DNA from: Eretmocerus hayati
Lineage: Eukaryota > Arthropoda > Insecta > Hymenoptera > Aphelinidae
Assembly (NCBI GenBank): GCA_029851415.1
Contig: CM056743.1
Span: 63,828,186-63,892,185 of the forward strand
DNA length: 64,000 nt
Direction: 5' to 3'
Positions 1-10,918 of the stretch are shown here, piece by piece. The notes beneath the pieces were generated by a model. That model was not told the origin of the DNA, ran no database searches, and saw only the letters and a list, made by a program, of their open reading frames with translations. How positions within the stretch are numbered: position 1 is the first letter of the stretch; each line of letters opens with the position of its first letter. Position numbers and translations under genes: made by a program.

Positions 1-188
1 TAAAGCATGTTTCATATGGAATATACTAAAGCTAAGTAAATATCTAAAGTAAGTGCTAGGTGGCATAAGCAAAAATATTTCAAAATTGTTTCAAATACAG
101 TGAAGATCTCGGGGACTTATCTAAATTTTGACATCTGTTGGAATTCATAGCGAGGAGAGCTCTCAATACGAGAGATCAATTGTGTCCA

Positions 189-3100
189 TTACGATGGTGG
201 GGAAAGAGTATCGCGTAAGCATGGTGGGATAGCTAGTAGTCCTTCGCGAGAAGCGCACTTAAACCAACTGTCGCGATCACGATCCCGTAGAAAATTAAGA
301 AGCATCTCTTTCAGGTTGCTTACGCTCATCGCAAAGTTCAGGCAGGGAAGATTATTCAATGGATACGAGGCACGGATGGTGAAAGATTGATTGAGGGCTT
401 CTGTTCGGGGGGAACGATACGCGAGTGAGGCTTTGTCCTTCCTTTCAGACTGGCGCAAAGCAGGGTTCTCAATCGCGAGAGAAAATTTGGATCTCAAGTA
501 CGTTGGCTCATTGTATTTTATGATCGCAATTGCGAGTGACCCAAGAAGGTATTCTCTTCGACTCTCAGCGGAGAGCCAGCTGAGACTTAGACGATAGGGT
601 GTGACATTTGCTTGCCGCGGGATGTTCCCGTAGATGAATCTAATGCAAGCATTATGCAGACGATGGAGCTTCAGGTTTTGCTCCTTATTCAAACCAGTGA
701 GCAACGCTGAGCCATAATCAAGATACGGCAAAACCAAGCTGCTCACAAGCTGCTGCTGCAGCGGGCGAGCCAAACTACGGGCAGCGATTCTTAGAGAGTA
801 GAGAGAACCATGGACACGCTGGCTTATCTGGGTGATTTGTTTGCTCCAGTCAAGTGAACGATCAATGATCATACCTAGGCTCTTGATTTGTTTGGAGTAG
901 GGTACTGATGTTCCCATTACTTGCACTTGCGGCAACTGGTCAAAATTAATCTCTTTTAGGTAGAGCTTGCTTCCTAAGATGATCACAGCTGTTTTAGATG
1001 CATTGAGCTTGAGACCATTTTCTGCTGCCCACTTAGCAACAGCTTGTGCATCCAGCGGAATAAGTGCAATGTGGTCAAGGAGCTCATTGGGAGGACAGTG
1101 CAGGTAGATGCTAGAGTCGTTGGCAAAAATATCACATTTGGTGTGCAATAAGCTTTCAGGGAGATCATTGATGAGTATAAGAAAGAGGAGGGGCCCAAGT
1201 ACACTCCCCTGAGGCACGCCAGTTACCAGTGAGGGCCAGGATTCGTGCGTCCCATTGTCAAGGCGAACAGCTTGGTAACGTCCGCTAAGATAATTAGCAA
1301 ACCAGCGAATGACGCGGTCACTGTATGCGATTTTCCTAAGCTTGAGCAGTAGCTTGGCATGGGGTAACGTATCGAATGCTTTCGAAAAATCGAAGGAAAT
1401 CAATATTGTAAGCATTCTTTCATAGCGGCACGGGTATCCTCCGAAATTCCGAGGAGGGCTGACTGGGTAGAATGATGAGGTCTGAAGCCCTGACTGACGT
1501 TCGTGGAGTAAATTCGAGCTAGACAAATGATCTGACAGTTGTTTGTGGACTACTCGTTCCAAAACCTTCGATAATTCAGAAAGTTGGGCAATGGGCCTGG
1601 TGTCGGTGGGCCCCTTAGGAGCAGGTATTTTCGGAAGAGGGATGATTGAGGCGCGCTTCCAAGCTGCAGGAAAATATCCCGATGAGAGAGAATCATTGAT
1701 CACACGCGTCAAGTGTGGTTGGATTGCAGGGAAAGCTAGTGCGGCCATGGATGAGGAAATCTCATCTGTGCCCATACCCTTAGATCTGCTGCTAGAAAAA
1801 GCTTGAGCAACATCAGCTTCACTAACAGGGGTGAAGTCGAATGTGGGAATGTTTGTTGGTAGTGGTATGGAGCAGATGCGATCGATTTCTTCGTCCTTCA
1901 AAACTTCGCCTGAGCTTGTCACAGCGGCATAGTGTTGATTCAACGTCGTCGCATCGAATAAATCCAAGGGGGACAATCGAGGTCGAGATACGATCCCTAG
2001 TTTGCGAAGCTCGCTCCATCTCGATTTTGGATCCGGAGCTGATGACACTTTATCAGCAATGTACTCATTTTTGGCATTATTGAGCTCAGTTTTCACTTGG
2101 GCACGTTTCTTGCGATACTCTTGGAAAAGATCTGGTGATTCCGTACGATTGGCAGTACGGTATAGCTTATCGCGCTGGTCCATAAGACGACGAATATCAG
2201 CTGACACCCAGGGTTTCTTTGAAGAGGTGCCGTTGAAGTTTCGATCGGGTGAGAGCTGATTAAACGCGTCAAGGGTAGCGGTGGAGATTGAGGATACAGT
2301 GTCATCTATGTGGCTCTTCGCTAGGCCATAATAAACGGGGGAGCTTAAATCTACATGTCTTAAAATATGCTTACTCTGAGGACTTAGAATAGAATTATAT
2401 ACAATATTTACAGGGGTTGTAGAAGAGAAGGGTAGCAATGAGCTGTCGGTCTGTGGCGCTAGGGTCACAGAGTGCAAATTTGTTTCATGGTCTGTCGCGG
2501 GGGAAATCAAGCTCAGGCTGGTAAGTTTAGTTTCGATCAGGCGTACTAGCTGGGGCTGGCTGATTTCCGTTGAATTTCTCACAGACATCGTTTTTTTCGG
2601 GATCACTGGTGGTATAATATTGTAGTCAATTTCCACGAAGTCATGGCCAGCAGCAAAAGGCGAATCAGATTTTCTATGCGCGATACAAGCTGTCAGGTTT
2701 TGAACTAAAAACAAATCCAAGCATGTGTGGTGCATAAGTTTATCTTTCCCAATGGCATGGTGGGTAGGAATAGCATTAACTAAATGGAGTAATTGTGCGC
2801 TGTAAAGATCTCTAAATGATGACGACTCGGGAGTATCGATTGCCATATTAAGGTTGAAATCACCAGTTACAATAGTGTGTTCATATGATGGAAGGAGTGG
2901 AGACAAGGTGTCCATGAATTCATGAGGATATGCTGCAGAAGGTCTTCGATATACAACAGAGAAGAGTAATTTTGAATTTCCAAGATTTATTTCAGAAATG
3001 ACATATTCTGGTGTATTATTGAAAACAGGATCAGATTGATGCAAGATTTTCACAATGAATTCAGACTTGACATAAAAGCCTACTCCACCACCTTCCTTAC

Positions 3101-3335
3101 CGACTCTGTCGTGTCGAAAAGAATTGTAACCAGGAATGCTATAGGGATCAAATGGATTGTTGGCTTCTAGGAATGTCTCAGTTACAGCCACAATATCGTA
3201 TTGACCATTTGACATCTGCAACTCAAGAAGGTTGAAATTTGCAGAAAACCGGTTTAGGTTGATGTGTCCGACAGTAATATTCGTTTTTGTAGATGCAGCA
3301 GAAAGAGCTGAGATACGTGACAGACCGGCAGAATT
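189..3335 (-). pseudogene. Element 1 ORF2: endonuclease-reverse transcriptase, defective
   Basis: This ORF would nick the target and prime reverse transcription. The frame opens straight after the ORF1 stop (TGA at 3336-3338) and runs to 189. The usual first methionine call is unreliable, because the endonuclease N-terminus (motif GHINLNRFSANFNLLELQ) lies upstream of 3221. An APE-type endonuclease (VTGDFNLN, DFVEIDYN) is followed by a linker, an RT (FDFSKAFDTLP, GVPQGSVLGPLLF) and the CR1-like C-terminal region. Two defects are visible. The RT box reads FAND instead of FADD, a D-to-N change at 1119-1121. About 26 residues upstream of FDFSKAFD are out of frame between an extra G near 1487 and a missing base near 1405; the alternative frame there restores a normal RT motif. 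The copy is therefore dead despite a 1,010+ codon open frame. Confidence 0.85.
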
Positions 3336-4457
3336 TCAGGACACTACGTCCATACGCGCATCGGGCTGATTTCGAACTAACGGGAGAAAATCGTCATCGG
3401 TGAGAATAGGAATCAGGTTAGCTTTAGGGCCGGGACGCATCATGACAGTCAGATTCTGCACGGTGGGTCTCAGGTAGCCGAGTTCCCTTGATTTTGCTAG
3501 GGCTGTGCGCCAGACCTTGTAGACTTGAGGAGGCAAAATGGGGTTCAAATAGATTTTAGCGTCTCCTCCCGAGCCAAAAATCTCTTCAGCAGTTTTCCCT
3601 TTGAGAGACGAAGATTCAGCAAGATCAAAATCACGCACAGTAGGGGAGCAGAATTTCGCGACAATTGCAATTTTGCTAGCGTTTGGATTTTGGGCCGAAT
3701 TATCCACAGATCGCGAGCTTGAAGCAGGCTGAGTACTAGGAGGACGAGGAGCAGGAAAGGCCCAGCGCCTAACTGACAAAATTGTCCCAACACGGTCGGC
3801 GCACCCGATTGCATTTAGAACGGCATTCACTGTATCTTCATCGCGCGTGGTGATTGAATCAGGAATACCAGAAATCTTGATTTCGCACGGATCAACTTGA
3901 GTTCGCGTCGCAATAATATCCGAACGCAGACTGGCAAACGCGCGAGCATGTTCTGTCTCATTAGCTGTTAACCGAGATTCTATCGTTGTCAGCTGCGTTT
4001 TTAGGGATGAATGTGAAGTCTCAAATAAGGAACCAAGTTTTTTCAAGTGCTCAGGAATTGCAGGATCATTTTGAAATTTCTGAGCTTCAGACTCAAATGG
4101 CTCAGACATGGCTCCCGATTCAGTCGATTGCAATTCAGAAGATGGTAAGGTCTGTCGAATTTTTGCACGGGAGTTGGACAGCTATGGTGGCGACGTAGCA
4201 GACCGTTTGCGAGTGTTGACAGGCGTCAGTGAAAGAGCAGACGACGATTGTGGAACAGAGTTATTCTGACGTTGCTTGCGCAAATTACAGTCATCACACG
4301 CAAAAACGATCGAGGAAGTAGCAGTGAACCCCGGGCAACACGCGGTGTGGAGTAAACCGGCACAACTATTGCACTGAATTGAGGGCTCTCCGCGCTTAAC
4401 AATGATATTGCATGAAAGACACAAGTTTTTAGCAGCACCAATGTTCAGGTTCATCAC
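3336..4457 (-). pseudogene. Element 1 ORF1: PHD-like finger plus coiled-coil/RNA-binding protein
   Basis: A structural, RNA-binding ORF of the retrotransposon. The N-terminal segment (4185-4457) has a Cys/His-rich PHD-like finger (CLSCNIIV, CNSCAGLLHTACC, CDDC). The C-terminal segment (3336-4133) has a predicted coiled coil, an RRM-like stretch (IKISGIPDSIT) and a conserved C-terminal block (KIYLNPILPPQVYKVW) clearly homologous to the ORF1 proteins of elements D and E further right. One in-frame TAG (4182-4184) splits the two halves, with the same frame open on both sides. The final TGA (3336-3338) is the only barrier to ORF2, which continues in the same frame. Confidence 0.75.
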
Positions 4458-4922
4458 TCACACTCGCGTGCAGATCAGCTGCTCACAGTATCGAATGCCT
4501 TGGCTAATACAGTTTGGCGAACGCTCAGATGGTTGCCGTGGCGACATCTATACCTCGTCAGTTGACTGAGTTGCAGAGAGCTGATTGGATGGTAACTGTC
4601 CGGCGGTCCTTGATTTTGGCACTTCTCGTGATAATGATGATTAATAATCTCGATAGAGGTGCCACTGTGCCAGGAATTCCAATTCCAGGTCGCTGAACGC
4701 CGGCTTTGTACTCATCAATGGCTAACCCAAAATGATGATTCACGTATATGGTTCCCTGGCTCAAAAAATACGAGCCCACTGCATGTGCTCGTTGCGTGGG
4801 TGAGCCAGTGGGATACCAATATACGTGATGAGCTCCACCTCAGATCAAGGAATATAACAAAACCGTGAGAATGCCGTATATACACAGAGCGTATGATGAG
4901 AAGATGTGCTTCTACTTACGGC
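4458..4922 (-). other. 5' leader of element 1
   Basis: A 465-bp stretch with no convincing ORF between the ORF1 start and the GA tract. Its position says it is the 5' UTR and internal promoter region of element 1. No TATA box was found, as is usual for non-LTR promoters. The 5' end at about 4922 is inferred from the abutting GA repeat. Confidence 0.5.
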
Positions 4923-4930
4923 AGAGAGAG
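4923..4930. repeat. (GA)4 tract between element 1 and element A
   Basis: A short AG-repeat remnant lying exactly between the 5' end of element 1 and the tandem-repeat 3' tail of element A. It is read here as residual microsatellite target sequence. Confidence 0.7.
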
Positions 4931-7098
4931 ATTGATTGATTGATTGATTTAACTTTATTAGCCCGGGGACACTGAGTCCCATGGGGCAAAACGAAAAACA
5001 ATGGATACATAAATTTTATAAAATTTTATAAAATAGGCAGATATATGCTCAGCAATCGTACTCCTTGATGGATTATATAACCACTACTTATACACTAAAT
5101 AACAGTAACAGGTACATTGATCAACTCGTGACTGTAAGAAGGGATGACGGTAAATGAGCACAGGTAGCAAAAACACCAGTGTCTGACGATTGGTATGGAC
5201 CGCTTTCGACGAGAATATGAACAAGCTGTGTGTTACAATTCGACGAGTTCATCTTGACTGTGCAGATGAGCTAGAAGATGCTTTTTGAACGTTTCAACTG
5301 TTGTTACGTCCCGAGGAAGAGATGAAAGTACTTGAGGTAACTTATTCCAGAACTTAGCAGCTGCGATTCTGAATGATGTTTCATATGTGCTAGTGCGAGC
5401 AGTTTTGATAAGCAAATCGCCCGTTTGCAATCGCTTTGACCTGTGTAGGGTAGTATTGCATATTTCAGTAATGTGACAGGCCAAGTAGCTGGGGGTGCCG
5501 CTTTTCAGTATTTGAAATGTTTGACTAGCCAAGAAGTACTCTCGACGAGACTTGACAGATAGCCATCCTAACTTTCCGATAGGGAGTGATATGGTCGCGC
5601 CAGGGGATATTGCCAAAGATAAAGCGTGTGCATGCGTTTTGTGCTCTTTGGAGTTTGAGGTCCAATCCCTTATCAAGACTATGAAAAACAAGGCAAGCGT
5701 AATCGAAGAAAGGCATGATAAGAGATTGAACTAGTGTTTTCCTGATTGAGAACGAGAGTGCATGACGGTGAGATCTGAGTTGGCGTAGAGTACCGAAGAC
5801 CTGCTGACAAATATGTGACACTTGCTTTTTCCAGTTGAGGTCGCTGCTTATCCAAACACCCAGGTTCTTTACCTCTGACACATAGTCTACAGGAGTGCCA
5901 TCGATTTGTATTTTGGGTAAATTTCCCATGTCGAGAAGGCGAAGATTTTCAGCACTGCCCAAAATCATGACTTTGGTCTTTTTCAAGTTCAAAGTCAGAC
6001 CATTGGAGACAGCCCAGTGATGTATGGCATTGGCATCTGATTCGACTTTTCTCAGCGTATCGATAACTTCCATGTGTTGGCAACTCCTGTAGATCTGTGT
6101 GTCATCAGCGTAAATCATATAGCGACAGAATCTGAGAACCTGGGGTAGATCATTGATGAAGATGGAAAATAAAAGTGGTCCTAACACTGATCCTTGGGGA
6201 ACTCCCGCTGTAGTTTCCAACCAATCAGATACTGTACCTCCCCAGTCGATGACAGCTTGACACCTATCAGCAAGATATGAGAGAAACCATTGGATAGTGT
6301 GATTGTCGACTTGATATGAGCGTAGTTTTTGAATGAGGATGTGGTGTGAAATTTTATCAAACACTTTGGAAAAATCGAATAGCATAAGAAAGGTGTATCG
6401 CGATTCATCGATTGCTTCTCTCACGTCATCCAAGACACCAAGAAGTGCAGTCTGTGTACTATGGCCTGAGCGGAAGCCAGCTTGGCGAGGGTCTAGGAGG
6501 TGATTTGATTCAAGGTGACGTGTGAGTTGTTGCGCAACAATTTTCTCCATTATCTTTGAGCATTCAGATATGCGGGCGATGGGTCTAAGATCTGATACAT
6601 CAGATAACTGAGCTGTTTTGGGAATGTGCGTGATGAGTGTGCGTTTCCAAAGCGTTGGATAGGATGCCGATGAAATTGATGAGTTGAAAATGCTTGCGAG
6701 AGGTGAGAAAATTTCAGGACATGAGGTGATGAGGTTCTTGATGGTAAAGCCGTCGATGCCAGACGATTTCGATTTGACTCCAAGCATCTCATAATAAATC
6801 TCGTCTGGCGATGTTTCCTGAAGAGTAAATACTGAGATGGGTTGGCGTGTTGTGGTATGAGGTGGAGTGTGTTGGGGGACTGGATTATGAGGTGAAGTTG
6901 ATGTTTGGATGCTGGAAATGGACGCGAAATGTGAGTTCATGGCATTATGTGAAAATGTGGTGAAGGGCGATGGTGTACGAGATTTGATCATACCGAGTCT
7001 GTCGAGAGCACTCCAGAGCTTGTTCATATCTTTCGCGGCGTTGATCTGGCTTGCATAATAACTATTTTTGGCTTTGCTCAATTCAGTTTTCACCTCAG
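4931..7098 (-). mobile_element. Element A: 5'-truncated CR1/Jockey-group non-LTR retrotransposon
   Basis: On the coding (minus) strand the element ends with AATAAAG, a short AT stretch and a (TCAA)n-type tail, followed by TCTCTC. A stem-loop with GGGAC/GTCCC arms sits upstream of the tail near 4960-4985. The 5' end is truncated inside the linker upstream of the RT and joins a long GA tract at about 7099. The endonuclease is missing entirely. RT similarity to elements 1 and C places it in the same group, but it is a separate family with its own 3' tail. Confidence 0.85.
5233..7093 (-). pseudogene. Element A RT and C-terminal domain, frameshifted
   Basis: Contains RT fingers and palm (FDFSKVFDKISHHI, GVPQGSVLGPLLFSIF, YADDTQIY intact) and the C-terminal region (LQRAQNACTRFIFGN). 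The frame 5525-7093 holds most of the RT. The last ~110 residues (LGWLSVKSRREYFLASQ to the stop at 5233) continue in another frame, so an indel lies near 5570-5590. The first codon is GTG at the truncation point rather than a real start. Confidence 0.85.
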
Positions 7099-7100
7099 AG

Positions 7101-7154
<54 letters not shown>
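7099..7154. repeat. (GA)n microsatellite, ~27 units
   Basis: A near-perfect GA repeat (one GAGG interruption at the left). It separates the truncated 5' end of element A from the 5' end of the R1-like element B1, whose first bases are GACCCC. Target-site microsatellite. Confidence 0.95.
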
Positions 7155-7156
<2 letters not shown>

Positions 7157-7408
7157 CCTTTAGGGGGCTTTGAGTGTGACCTTCGGGCTGCACTTGGAGC
7201 TTGAGGGAGCGACGCCCCTCCGGACCCGAGTCCTACACTTACACTTACAGGCACTACACCACACATGCACCATACTTACGCTTGCTCAAGTATCACACAG
7301 ACATACCCACATTATACAGAAGACGCATCACACAAAACACCACACCCGTGCTGGTCTGGTCCGGGGTCGGCCAGCATGCGATTCCAGGCCCTGGAAAAAA
7401 GAAAGTAG

Positions 7409-9133
7409 ATGATGTCCAGCATTGATGGCGAGAATTCCCCAAGTGAGGCGGGGCCCCATTCGGATCTTGGGGGGGGGGGGGCAACGATGCAGAGCGCGCT
7501 ACCAGTGGCCCACTTGGCTGGTGAACTCACGCGTCAAGCTACAAGCGATGGAAATACGCCACAGGCGGAAGGAGTTGGAGGAAAGCACCAACGCAAGAGG
7601 AAGGTAGACCTCACCCCAATCAGCAAGAAGAGGGAAGGTTTGGGTGAGGAAGCGGAAGAACGAGTGCTGAAGCAATCGAAGTTCACTTTTCCGGTCCAAC
7701 TAGGGAAGAATGCGAAGGTGGCAGCAGTAGCACAAGAAGCGGCAGAGAAGCTGCTGGAGAACAACCTCGCGCTCAGGATCCAGATTACGCAACCTAGCAA
7801 CGGGGTTGATGACGCCGTCAACTTGAGCTCAGACTCGAGCGAGTCCGACTCCACTATAGGGTCCCAGGGGAACGGAACAATCCTGACTCCCGGAATCGGT
7901 GCGCTCGATAAGAGAGTACACGATGAAGAGTCCGATGGGATGGAGATTGCCCCTTCCTTTCAGCCGGAGATGCGGCACGACAAAAGAGTGGGAACGAGGC
8001 AGGCGATCTCATGGGGAAATGGGAAGACCTGAAAACGTGCCGGAATGAGATGGAGGAGAAGATATATCTCCTCCTCGAGCACTTCAACTTGGTTATAGGG
8101 ATAGCCGAGTCTGTTTCCAGCAACCCATAAGGGACCAAGGGTGACATTGAAGAACTCAAGAAGATAGGCCACGCACTCGAAGGCCTACTCGCGACAGACA
8201 AGGTGAAGCGGGCTGCTTTCGAAACGACGCTCCTCGGAACGGAGAAGACCCTGAAAGCGAGGGGGAATGTGCAGCCTCCGGCCGCAAAAAAACCGGCCGC
8301 GTCGGGTGATGGCTTCCGGGGGAGGGGGGCAGGAAAACCGGAATCGCGACCGGGGCAACAACGCGGTTCGAAGGGGACGCGATACGGACCTCCATTTGAA
8401 GGTCTCGGAACACCGCGTTCGACATCAACGCCCAATCGACCCGAGCAGAATGGGCCTTGGAAGGAAGTGGTGTCGAAGAAACAAGCGAGAAGAGCAAAGA
8501 AGAGCGGTAGATCGAACGACGCCGCCGGGAAGAAAGAGAAAATGAAGCCAAGAGGGGTGAAGCCGGAAGCCGTCCTCGTTACGGCCAGCCAAGGTGGTCT
8601 AACCTACGCAGACATACTGCGCAGGATAAAACGGATGACCTCGATGAAGAAGTGGGCGCTAAGGTCACGGGCATCCGAAAGACCCAAGAAGGCCAAGTCC
8701 TTCTTGAACTCGAGAAGGGCGCCGACGTCGCCGCCGTCAAGGCAGCCTTGGTACCAGTCGTCGGCAAGAAGGAGCTGTCCACTGTCTAGCGAACAGCGCG
8801 ACCCTCGAGGTGCTCGGAGTCGACTACGATGTCGACATAATCAATGTGCGGGATGACCTCGCGAAGGCCCTTCCAGAGAACGAGAAGGGAGCCGTTGTAG
8901 TCAAGTCCATCCGGAGTGGCTACCGCGGCGCCCAAACCGCAGTTGTCTCGATCGCAATGAGACTGGCCCACCATCTCCTCGACTGGAAGGAGCCAAAGGT
9001 TGGATGGGGCAGAGTCAGGATCCGCGAGAAGGGTGGCATCCCATGGTGCTATAACTGCTTAGAGTACGGCCACAAGGCCTCGGGGTGCGAAAAAGAGAGG
9101 ACAGAAGGACGGAAACCAAAACTCTGCTTCTAA
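7409..9133 (+). pseudogene. B1 ORF1: gag-like protein with CCHC knuckles, broken
   Basis: Starts with ATGATGTCCAGC, as in B3. The reading is in pieces: 7409-8032, a frame containing a premature TAA near 8128, then 8203 onward in shifted frames. The first CCHC knuckle (CYNCLEYGHKASGC) is intact near 9050. The second is broken by a stop where B3 reads CFQCGEPGH. Confidence 0.85.
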
Positions 9134-9934
9134 TCCGGCGAACCAAGGCACCTTGCCGCGATTTGCAAGGAAAAACCAGAATGCCTAAGCTGTGCGGCGA
9201 TCTGATCCAGATCTGACCACAGATCTGGGGCCAGCAACTGCACTCCGTACCAGAAGACAAGAGCCACATATAGACGCAGGAAAGAAAGAAATGGCTAGCT
9301 TCATCCAAGCCAACCCCAGGAAGAGCGGGGACGCAGACGATCTCCTACACGCTGTTGCCAAAGAAGGAGGGATCGATGTTCTGATTATCTCCGAACCGCT
9401 TCGGAAGCGCGAATTCTTTCGATCCACATTCGATCACTGGAGGACCGCCGTAATCCAGATCATGAATCCTACGATCCGTGAGACTGGACCAGCTGTTAGT
9501 GGCCGGGGTTTCGCTCGAAAGACCATAGGGGGCACAGCAGTCTACAGTTGCTACTATTCGCCGTCGCTCAAGACGCACGAATTCGAAGACGAGCCCATGA
9601 CCTAGAAGAAGATGTGAGGCATTGGGGGGGGGGGGGAGCAGTTATAATTGCGGGGGATTTCAACTCCAAGTAACCGACTTGGAGCGGGGGGCCGCGCGAT
9701 AGACGGGGGGTAATACTCGCTGATGCCATGGAGGCATTAAGATTAGTGCTCGCGAACGAGACGGGGGTTATCACCTATTACCGGCACGACATTCGGTCCC
9801 GGGTGGGAGGTTCGTCATCGGTCCTCGACCTAACGTTCATGAGCTCGTCGCTCATGGGACGTATGACATTCCGTGGGAGGTCCTGGTCACGGAAACATTG
9901 AGTGATCATCGACAAATTCGGTTCCGGCTTAGGA

Positions 9935-10297
9935 TAGATAGATGTCCTTTATCCGTCTGGAGACAAAAATATCATTACATACGCTTACATATGTCGGTTA
10001 CAGTATAATAACACGTATAAGGAATGAATAAGATATAAGTACACAAAATAATAATAAATTCAGTCGATTACTGGTTCGGTCAAGGACAATAAGTATCACA
10101 ATTCGTGATTAGTCAGGGTGTATACTCAAAAACTATTCAAGCACTCATGAGTCTGAATATCAATTGATAAAGAAAAGGGGGCAAGGCTTCGCACTAATAT
10201 CACAGATATAGATCACTAACTGGATGACTGAGGTCACATGTAAAAGTACTAGCTAAAAAAAGAACCCTTCCCATTACAGAAGAACCCTTCCCATCAC
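9935..10297 (-). mobile_element. C2: 3' fragment of element C inserted in B1
   Basis: About 363 bp closely matching the 3' UTR of C3 (35725-36050), with the 3' end on the left. It interrupts B1 ORF2 and is flanked by AGGA (9931-9934 and 10298-10301), a candidate short target-site duplication. The matching uninterrupted site in B3 reads AGGACTGACAGACAGAGACAG, a GA-like purine/pyrimidine repeat, so even this insertion chose a microsatellite-like site. Confidence 0.85.
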
Positions 10298-10740
10298 AGG
10301 ACTGACAGAGTCAGACGACACGCAGACCGTGACCGACGGGGTGGCAGGTACGCAAACTGGATGAAGGGAAATTCCAGGAATCGATAGGAACAGCCGAAGA
10401 TCTCCCGATGAACATCACCGCGGACGAGGCTGTGGATATGGTGACGATCACCATCACAAGAGCTTGTGACGCATCGATGCCTCGCAAGACAACATCATGC
10501 TCTTGGAGGAAACCAGAGTACTGGATCACCGACGAGATAAAAGCTCTACGAAGAACGAGCAATACGAAAAGGAGAACTGCGTGGTGATCAAGGAAACTGA
10601 AACGATCATCACTGGCGGGAGACGACAGAGCGTACAGAGAAGCAAAGAAGGCTCTCGTTCTAGCCATCCGGAGAAACACTGAGAAGGGCTGGGGTGAATT
10701 AGTGCGACATGGTTAATGGAGGCCCGTGGGGTACGCCACA

Positions 10741-10918
10741 TAGTGGGGCCAAGGATTTCTTGAATAATTCGCAATTACGTGGATTTGCATCCAATCGACA
10801 TATGCGCAAACAGAATACTTTTGGATGAATGAGAACAACCTCCTCCGTCTGCGCATACGTCGATTGGTTGTAAATTCACGTAAAGGCGAATTATCCAAGA
10901 ACTTCTTGGCCCCACTTT
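10741..10918. mobile_element. hAT-like MITE with ~75-bp inverted arms
   Basis: Absent from the same place in B3. The termini read TAGTGGGGCCAAG and its imperfect inverse, and the inverted arms extend about 75 bp around a short centre. The flanks ACGCCACA and GCGCCATA fit an 8-bp target duplication with two later changes. A YAGTG-type terminus with an 8-bp TSD suggests hAT; there is no coding capacity. Confidence 0.7.

Larger units (their letters stand above)
1..4922 (-). mobile_element. Element 1: CR1/Jockey-group non-LTR retrotransposon with PHD-type ORF1
   Basis: A two-ORF non-LTR retrotransposon read on the minus strand: 5' leader (4458-4922), ORF1 (3336-4457), ORF2 (189-3335), then a 3' UTR that runs off the left edge of the window. 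Its 5' end abuts a short GA tract (4923-4930) shared with the 3' tail of the next element. A PHD-like zinc finger plus coiled-coil ORF1 followed by an endonuclease-RT ORF without RNase H is typical of the CR1-containing group of non-LTR elements; the exact clade (CR1, Daphne, Crack) is inference. The coding region is defective (see its ORFs), so this copy is not expected to be autonomous. Confidence 0.85.

Noticed and set aside
7099..7154. GA tracts as assembly padding
   Set aside because: Eight tracts of different length with imperfections lie at defined element ends, so they are real sequence, although lengths may be inaccurate.
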